Of a stretch of 10,806 bases of DNA, positions 6,378 through 10,806 are shown piece after piece. The stretch's first letter is position 1. Each line of letters starts with the position of its first letter. The DNA is from Fidelibacterota bacterium (GTDB lineage: Bacteria > Fidelibacterota > UBA2242 > JAFGTP01), in contig JAOZSG010000094.1 of NCBI GenBank assembly GCA_029939785.1, positions 1 to 10,806 on the forward strand, in the 5' to 3' direction. Position numbers and translations under genes: made by a program. The notes under the pieces are model-generated. The model was not told the origin of the DNA, did no database searches, and was given only the letters and a program-made list of their open reading frames with translations.

Positions 6378-7094
6378 TTATAGAATTCCTGAAAGTATAA
6401 AGTTTATCATTACTAATTCAGGTGACAGATCTATTTCTGTTCCAATTTTTAAGATATTAACGTTTTTAAAAATTCCTGCTCTTAAGTGATAAAGTGTACT
6501 TTTTTTTACTTTTTGAAAATTATCTAATGGATCAGCACAATCATCAATATGAACTTTGACCCTTAAATAATGGGACGATATCCCATAAAAATATTCAAAA
6601 TGCTTTTTGATAAAATATTTACCATAAGTAAATCCAATATCCCTCATATGAAAATCATCAGGACCATTTAAGTGGTTCACCCTAAAAGTAAAAAAACCTT
6701 TTTTCTCTTCTTCACCCCAGGTATAATTAAACGCAGAACCAAAATTTTCAATATTATCATTTTTCCATTTTCCATTACTGATTTGACCAATTATAGAAAG
6801 GTTGCTGGAAATTACAATACCACAAAAAAATGATGGAATAATTAATCCTTGGGATTTATCATATGTTTTATATCCATTAACCAATTTTGCACCAAATAAT
6901 AATTTTCTTGATGAAGAAAAGGAAACTATCGGAGAAGGTACTTCATTCTGACAGACTAAAACTGAAAGCACAGGTTTCATCTCTTCTCTAATATTACTCT
7001 TTTCAATTCCAGAGAGATCAAGTTCCTGTGCAAAAATGTTTCTTACTAAAAGTAGTAAAAAAAATATTTTGAATTTATTATTAATTAAGTTCAA
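6378..7094 (-). CDS. Unrecognised exported protein, possible small outer-membrane beta-barrel
   Basis: I do not recognise this 238-residue protein. It has a credible signal peptide: polar and lysine-containing start, hydrophobic core FFLLLLV (11-17), cleavage probably after FA (22) before QELD. The mature part lacks further long hydrophobic helices and instead shows alternating aromatic/polar stretches (KLLFGAKL, FFTFRVNHL, YFYGISSHYLRVKVHI, TLYHLRAGIF) suggestive of beta-strands. The last residue is Leu, so the C-terminal aromatic typical of barrel proteins is not in place. Cysteines are C48, C91 and C186. The only usable start is TTG at 7094, in frame with and three codons after the lpxA stop; no in-frame ATG occurs until codon 39, which would lose the signal peptide, and the ribosome binding site is weak. 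It sits between lpxA and dxr, which suggests an outer-membrane or periplasmic role, but that is inference. Confidence 0.75.
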   Translation of the reverse strand: MNLINNKFKIFFLLLLVRNIFAQELDLSGIEKSNIREEMKPVLSVLVCQNEVPSPIVSFSSSRKLLFGAKLVNGYKTYDKSQGLIIPSFFCGIVISSNLSIIGQISNGKWKNDNIENFGSAFNYTWGEEEKKGFFTFRVNHLNGPDDFHMRDIGFTYGKYFIKKHFEYFYGISSHYLRVKVHIDDCADPLDNFQKVKKSTLYHLRAGIFKNVNILKIGTEIDLSPELVMINFILSGIL

Positions 7095-7103
7095 TCTAAA
7101 TTT

Positions 7104-7874
7104 CTATCTAATTATACCTCTATTACTATTTTCAATAAAATCAAGTATTGTTTTTACTTCATCAGTACTTTCAACAGTATTCTTTATTTCTGCAACTGCA
7201 TCAGAAACATTAAATTTAGACCTATATATAAGATTATATATTGTTTTAATAACGTTTAAGTTTTCTTTTGAAAAACCACGTCGTTTTAATCCAACCAGAT
7301 TAATACCTGTATATCGCAGAGGATCTCCGGCAGCCATGATATACGGTGGTACATCTTTTGGAGTACGCCATCCGCCACCAACAATTGCGTGACAACCGAT
7401 TTTTACAAATTGGTGAATTCCAACCATTCCTCCTATAATAGCCCAATCATCTATGACTACATGACCGGCAGCTGTAACAGCATTTGCAAGGATACAATGA
7501 TTACCAATTATACAATCATGGGCTACATGAGCATAAGCCATCAACAGACAGTCTGAACCAACAATTGTTTTCCATCTGTCTTCAGTACCACGGTGAATTG
7601 TTACAAATTCACGAATTACAGTTCTATCCCCAATTTCAGTTGATGTAATTTCGCCATGAAACTTCAGATCCTGAGGAACCTCTCCAATACTGGCAGAATG
7701 ATATATTTTACAATCTTTTCCAATAGTTGTTGCAGGGGCGATTACAACATGAGCACCAATTTCACAACCATTACCTATAGTCACATTTTCCTGAATCCAG
7801 GAATATGGACCAATTTTAACATTTTGTCCAATTGTCGCTTTTTCACTGATTATTGCAGTTGGGTGAATAGTCAT
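7104..7874 (-). CDS. lpxA: UDP-N-acetylglucosamine O-acyltransferase
   Basis: LpxA transfers a 3-hydroxyacyl chain from acyl carrier protein to the 3-OH of UDP-GlcNAc, the first and reversible step of lipid A synthesis, as a cytosolic trimer. The 256 residues (E. coli has 262) consist of hexapeptide repeats of the left-handed beta-helix from the N-terminus to about 185, followed by the helical C-terminal domain beginning at GLKRRGFS (195-202). The catalytic base is H119 in AHVAHD (115-120), and DLKFHGE (69-75) is the conserved substrate-binding loop. AGGG lies eight nt before the ATG within the end of lpxC/fabZ, three nt separate the genes, and the neighbours LpxC-FabZ and LpxD carry out the flanking reactions. 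The acyl-chain-length preference cannot be read confidently from the sequence. Confidence 0.97.
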   Translation of the reverse strand: MTIHPTAIISEKATIGQNVKIGPYSWIQENVTIGNGCEIGAHVVIAPATTIGKDCKIYHSASIGEVPQDLKFHGEITSTEIGDRTVIREFVTIHRGTEDRWKTIVGSDCLLMAYAHVAHDCIIGNHCILANAVTAAGHVVIDDWAIIGGMVGIHQFVKIGCHAIVGGGWRTPKDVPPYIMAAGDPLRYTGINLVGLKRRGFSKENLNVIKTIYNLIYRSKFNVSDAVAEIKNTVESTDEVKTILDFIENSNRGIIR

Positions 7875-7877
7875 TAT

Positions 7878-9281
7878 TTATTCCCTGTCACGATCTACAA
7901 CAGAAGCCATAAGTTCTGCTTCGCAAACCATCTCACCATCGACATAAGCCTTACCGGCTATTTTACTCATTCTTAATCTATACTTAACGAGTTCAACTTT
8001 GAAATGTAATTGATCACCAGGTACAACAGGTTTTCTGAAACGTACTTTATCGATAGCAGTAAAAAATACAAGTTTATCTTCAGAATGTTCTTCAGAATCC
8101 AATAATAATAAGCACGCTGATTGAGCCATAGCTTCAACAATAAGAACTCCCGGCATTACAGGATCACTTGGAAAGTGCCCCTGGAAAAATTGCTCATTCA
8201 TTGTAACATTTTTATAAGAATGAACTTTTTTCTTAGGTGTAAAATCAACTATTCTGTCTATTAATAAAAACGGATATCTGTGAGGTAATATGTTCATTAT
8301 TCCTTTGATATCCATAAATGCTTTACTGTCTAACGGTTTTTTTTGAAATTTGTTCTGAATGGTTTTTTTATCATATTCCTGTTTGATTTTTTTAACCAAT
8401 TCTACATTATGTTTATGTCCACTTCTAGCAGCCAGCACATGCCCCTGTATTGGAATCCCAAGTAAAGCAAGATCACCAACTAAATCAAGAACCTTATGAC
8501 GCACAGCCTCATTGTCAAACCGAAGTTCAGTATTATTCAACAGACCATTATCACCAAGAGTAACATCCTGAGTGATAGTGAATAGTTTTTTTATTCTGTC
8601 AATTTCTTTTTGATTAATTACTTTGTCAATAAAAACTAAAGCATTATCAACATCTCCACCCTTGACAAGTCCCGCTTCCTTGAGATGTTCAACTTCACTT
8701 AAAAAGCAAAACGTTCTCGCTGAAGCATATTCTTCTTCAAATTCTTCGAATAAATCATAGGTTGCAGAATATTGAGCACCTAAATCAGTGATTTTATAAT
8801 CAACCATACATGTAATTGAAAAAGATTCTGCCGGCAAAATATGAATCTCTGATTCACTATCCTGATCACCTAATCTAATAATTTTATCAATTACTAAGAC
8901 AGGTTGAGGTATATTTTGTTCTTCAATTCCGGCTTTTTTAATAGCTTTTACAAATTCAATTGCACTTCCATCACATACAGGAGGTTCAATATTATCTACT
9001 TCAATATATGCATTGTTAACACCCATACCGGCCAAAGCAGCTAAAACATGTTCAACTGTATGCATTTTATGACCATTTTGTTGAATAGTAGTTCCTCTGG
9101 AAATATCCACTACATGTTCGATATCCGCTACAATTTGAGGATTATTTTCTATATCTGTTCGGACAAAAATGTATCCTGTATTTTCAGGTGCCGGTTTAAA
9201 AGTAACTGTACTAGCAACGCCAGTATGAAGTCCTTTCCCGGAAACAGAAACAGGATTCTTTATTGTTCTCTGATTTCTCAC
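7878..9281 (-). CDS. lpxC/fabZ: Bifunctional UDP-3-O-acyl-GlcNAc deacetylase / 3-hydroxyacyl-ACP dehydratase (LpxC-FabZ fusion)
   Basis: The 467-residue protein joins two enzymes. Residues about 1-300 are LpxC, the zinc deacetylase that commits UDP-3-O-acyl-GlcNAc to lipid A. Zinc ligands are H78 in HTVEHV (with catalytic E77), H262 and D266 in RHKVLD, and the catalytic His of SGHKHN is H289. A lysine-rich linker (about 300-322) leads to FabZ (about 323-467), which dehydrates 3-hydroxyacyl-ACP in fatty-acid elongation; it shows LPHRYPFLLIDR, catalytic H369 in GHFP and E383 in VEAMAQ. Both active sites are complete. Such fusions are known from Bacteroidota and relatives. The substrate 3-hydroxyacyl-ACP lies at the branch between FabZ and LpxA/LpxD, so fusion may help balance phospholipid and lipid A synthesis. 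The start is GTG, overlapping the lpxD stop by one nt (TAGTG), with AAGGA six nt upstream. Confidence 0.97.
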   Translation of the reverse strand: MRNQRTIKNPVSVSGKGLHTGVASTVTFKPAPENTGYIFVRTDIENNPQIVADIEHVVDISRGTTIQQNGHKMHTVEHVLAALAGMGVNNAYIEVDNIEPPVCDGSAIEFVKAIKKAGIEEQNIPQPVLVIDKIIRLGDQDSESEIHILPAESFSITCMVDYKITDLGAQYSATYDLFEEFEEEYASARTFCFLSEVEHLKEAGLVKGGDVDNALVFIDKVINQKEIDRIKKLFTITQDVTLGDNGLLNNTELRFDNEAVRHKVLDLVGDLALLGIPIQGHVLAARSGHKHNVELVKKIKQEYDKKTIQNKFQKKPLDSKAFMDIKGIMNILPHRYPFLLIDRIVDFTPKKKVHSYKNVTMNEQFFQGHFPSDPVMPGVLIVEAMAQSACLLLLDSEEHSEDKLVFFTAIDKVRFRKPVVPGDQLHFKVELVKYRLRMSKIAGKAYVDGEMVCEAELMASVVDRDRE

Positions 9282-10303
9282 TATTTGTCCTTTTCTTTTA
9301 AAAGTTCTTCGATTTTTTTCAATCTTTTCTTGAAATCCGGTAATAACCTAATATTAGCAATCTCTTTTACTTTTTCTTTGTATAATGTTGCAGGATAACC
9401 AAACCAAAATTCACCTGGAGCAATATCTTTTGTGATACCAGATTTTCCTCCGATTATTGCTCCATCGCCAATTTTTATATGCCCGGTTATTCCAACCTGG
9501 GCAGCAACAGTTACACTATTTCCAATTCTGGTGCTACCAGCTATTCCGGTTTGGCCTGCGATAAAACAATTTGTCCCGATTTTTACATTATGAGCTACCT
9601 GAATGAGATTGTCCAATTTTGTACCATATCCAATACAGGTGTTTCCAATTGTCCCTCTATCTATAGAACAATTGGATCCAATCTCAACATTTTGACCAAT
9701 TTCAACACCACCGGATTGAGGTATTTTACTAATTCCATTATTCTGACGAACAAAACCAAAACCATCACTCCCAATTACAGTACCACTATGGATGATACAA
9801 TTTGCACCAATTTTACAACCATGATAAACTGTTACATTGGAATAAATTATGGACTTCGCTCCAATCCGGGATTTTTGCCCTATATAGGAATTTGCGTAAA
9901 GATATGCACCATTTTCTATAACAGAATTATCCTCAACAATTACATTAGGTCCGATGAAAATATCTGAACCTAGTATTGCTTTTTTTGAAACAATTGCTGA
10001 TTTATGAATTCCGGGTTTTTTCAAAGGAGTTTCCGGACGAAATTTGGCAATCATTAATGAAAATGCAAAATTTGGATTTTCAACTTTTATCAGATTTTTA
10101 TAATTTCCTGTAAAATCTTTTGACACAATGATTGCCTCGGCATTTGTGGTCTCTATATATTTTGTGTATTTTTTATTTGCAAGAAAGGTTAATTCACCTT
10201 CTTTTGCATTCTGAATTTCTGCAATATCACGGATGTTTGCAGAACTATTTCCCACTACTTCTCCGGACACTAATTCTGCTAACTGGGCAAGAGTAAAGGT
10301 CAT
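9281..10303 (-). CDS. lpxD: UDP-3-O-(3-hydroxyacyl)glucosamine N-acyltransferase
   Basis: LpxD adds the second 3-hydroxyacyl chain, to the 2-amino group exposed by LpxC, giving UDP-2,3-diacylglucosamine. The 340 residues match the E. coli length (341). Residues about 1-100 form the N-terminal domain (GELTFLANKKY at 36-46), 100-295 are hexapeptide repeats of the beta-helix, and the C-terminal 35 residues form a lysine/glutamate-rich helix. The catalytic His is H238 in NLIQVAHN, and SDGFGFV (179-185) is the conserved family motif. Its ATG overlaps the skp/ompH stop in ATGA, and its own stop overlaps the lpxC GTG by one nt, so translation through these three genes is probably coupled. Together with LpxA and LpxC it completes three consecutive lipid A steps. 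Confidence 0.97.
   Translation of the reverse strand: MTFTLAQLAELVSGEVVGNSSANIRDIAEIQNAKEGELTFLANKKYTKYIETTNAEAIIVSKDFTGNYKNLIKVENPNFAFSLMIAKFRPETPLKKPGIHKSAIVSKKAILGSDIFIGPNVIVEDNSVIENGAYLYANSYIGQKSRIGAKSIIYSNVTVYHGCKIGANCIIHSGTVIGSDGFGFVRQNNGISKIPQSGGVEIGQNVEIGSNCSIDRGTIGNTCIGYGTKLDNLIQVAHNVKIGTNCFIAGQTGIAGSTRIGNSVTVAAQVGITGHIKIGDGAIIGGKSGITKDIAPGEFWFGYPATLYKEKVKEIANIRLLPDFKKRLKKIEELLKEKDK
9288..9292 (-). promoter_or_regulatory. Ribosome binding site AAGGA for the lpxC/fabZ GTG start
   Basis: AAGGA on the minus strand, six nt before the GTG at 9281, lies inside the last codons of lpxD. It supports the non-ATG start; no ATG is present at the correct N-terminal position of the LpxC domain. 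Confidence 0.75.
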
Positions 10304-10806
10304 TCTTCTTTTGACCTTTCAAGTTGATAAAGTATTTTTTCAGTAATATCATGAACAGGTTCAGCATAAAGTATATTTCCTGCAACTGTATCAAAAACAA
10401 AATCATAATTATTTTCTGATGCTACTTCACTAATAACTTTTTTCACTTTTTCCAGTACCGGTCCAATAATCTCATTTTGTTTTCTGTAGATTTCACCCTG
10501 TGGTCCCATTTTGTCTTTTTGGAAAACCTGGATACTTTGTTGTAATTGAAGCATTTCAGTTTCTTTTTCTTTTCTACGAGGTTCACTCATAATCATTTTT
10601 TGTCTTTCATATGACTTGTTCAGACTATCAAGTTTGACTAACATTAATTGATATTCATCTTGAATTTTTTTGGCTTCAATGTCCAATTTCGCCTGTGCTT
10701 CCTGTGCTTCTTTAAATCCTGCTAAAATTTGGTCAGAATTAACAAAAGCAATTTTTAAATCAGCAGCAAATGCTGTGTTTACTAAACCAAATACAAGTAC
10801 ACTTGT
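10300..10806 (-). CDS. skp: Skp/OmpH-family periplasmic chaperone (5' end outside window)
   Basis: The reading frame is open to the right edge, so the true start lies beyond 10806; a TTG at 10686 is only an internal Leu codon. From the edge, 168 residues are visible: the end of a signal peptide (TSVLVFGLVNTAFA, likely cleaved before ADLKIAF), the family opening KIAFVNSDQIL, then a long charged coiled-coil segment (about 30-120 of the visible part) rich in Lys, Glu and Gln, and the closing strand/helix segment NYDFVFDTVAGNILYAEPVHDITEKILYQL. This is the usual Skp/OmpH layout: an oligomeric jellyfish-like chaperone that holds unfolded outer membrane proteins in the periplasm on their way to BamA. 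In many genomes bamA lies directly upstream of skp and lpxD, so bamA is expected just outside the window. Confidence 0.9.
   Translation of the reverse strand, partial: TSVLVFGLVNTAFAADLKIAFVNSDQILAGFKEAQEAQAKLDIEAKKIQDEYQLMLVKLDSLNKSYERQKMIMSEPRRKEKETEMLQLQQSIQVFQKDKMGPQGEIYRKQNEIIGPVLEKVKKVISEVASENNYDFVFDTVAGNILYAEPVHDITEKILYQLERSKEE

Noticed and set aside
9479..9967. Plus-strand 162-residue reading frame opposite lpxD
   Set aside because: It is antisense to the hexapeptide repeats of lpxD; its Asn/Thr/Ile-rich composition mirrors that repeat and it has no family features. The other plus-strand frames are likewise shadows of minus-strand genes.
10300..10686. Skp starting at the TTG at 10686
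   Set aside because: The frame is open for 40 more codons to the edge and these encode a signal-peptide end and the conserved Skp opening, so the TTG is internal.

Overview
The window is an AT-rich (by eye about one third G+C) stretch of a Gram-negative bacterial chromosome, and every credible gene lies on the minus strand, so transcription runs from high to low coordinates. A fused LpxC-FabZ enzyme, an Skp/OmpH chaperone gene directly upstream of lpxD, and a lipid A gene set point to a diderm of the FCB superphylum (Bacteroidota, Cloacimonadota and relatives). Clear Shine-Dalgarno sequences (AGGAGGT before one gene, AAGGA before lpxC) argue mildly against a typical Bacteroidota and for something like Cloacimonadota. 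That assignment is inference; no rRNA or other marker is present.

Region 1 (about 5128-10806) is a tightly packed envelope operon read as skp/ompH (cut by the right edge) - lpxD - lpxC/fabZ - lpxA - an unrecognised exported protein - dxr. Junctions are 4-nt and 1-nt overlaps or gaps of 2-9 nt, so translational coupling is likely. LpxA, LpxC and LpxD catalyse the first three steps of lipid A synthesis, FabZ supplies hydroxyacyl-ACP chemistry from the same polypeptide as LpxC, Skp escorts outer membrane proteins, and Dxr commits carbon to MEP isoprenoid synthesis (undecaprenyl carrier lipids). rseP, a site-2 protease often found in this cluster, follows at 3897-4970.

Between dxr and rseP sits a 39-codon remnant of a PIN-domain gene. 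The first strand of the domain is joined in frame to its last strand, with the middle deleted. It looks like the scar of a toxin-type gene that inserted and decayed.

Region 2 (149-3726) is a metabolic and translation-associated group: a divergent YchF-type P-loop NTPase, a carbamoyltransferase of the knotted (YgeW / acetylornithine-like) kind with unusual substrate-site residues, and an MTA/SAH deaminase-type amidohydrolase (MtaD). Their spacers carry short repeats: a 9-bp tandem repeat after rseP, a duplicated 36-nt element and 10-bp-spaced GTCATT motifs before mtaD, and a 27-29-nt direct repeat bracketing mtaD.

No tRNA, rRNA, CRISPR array, insertion sequence, riboswitch or convincing rho-independent terminator was seen, and no gene-free stretch exceeds 300 nt. 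Most of the window is ordinary housekeeping. The points deserving a second look are the PIN remnant, the non-canonical carbamoyltransferase and YchF active-site motifs, the unknown exported protein inside the lipid A operon, and the repeats around mtaD.
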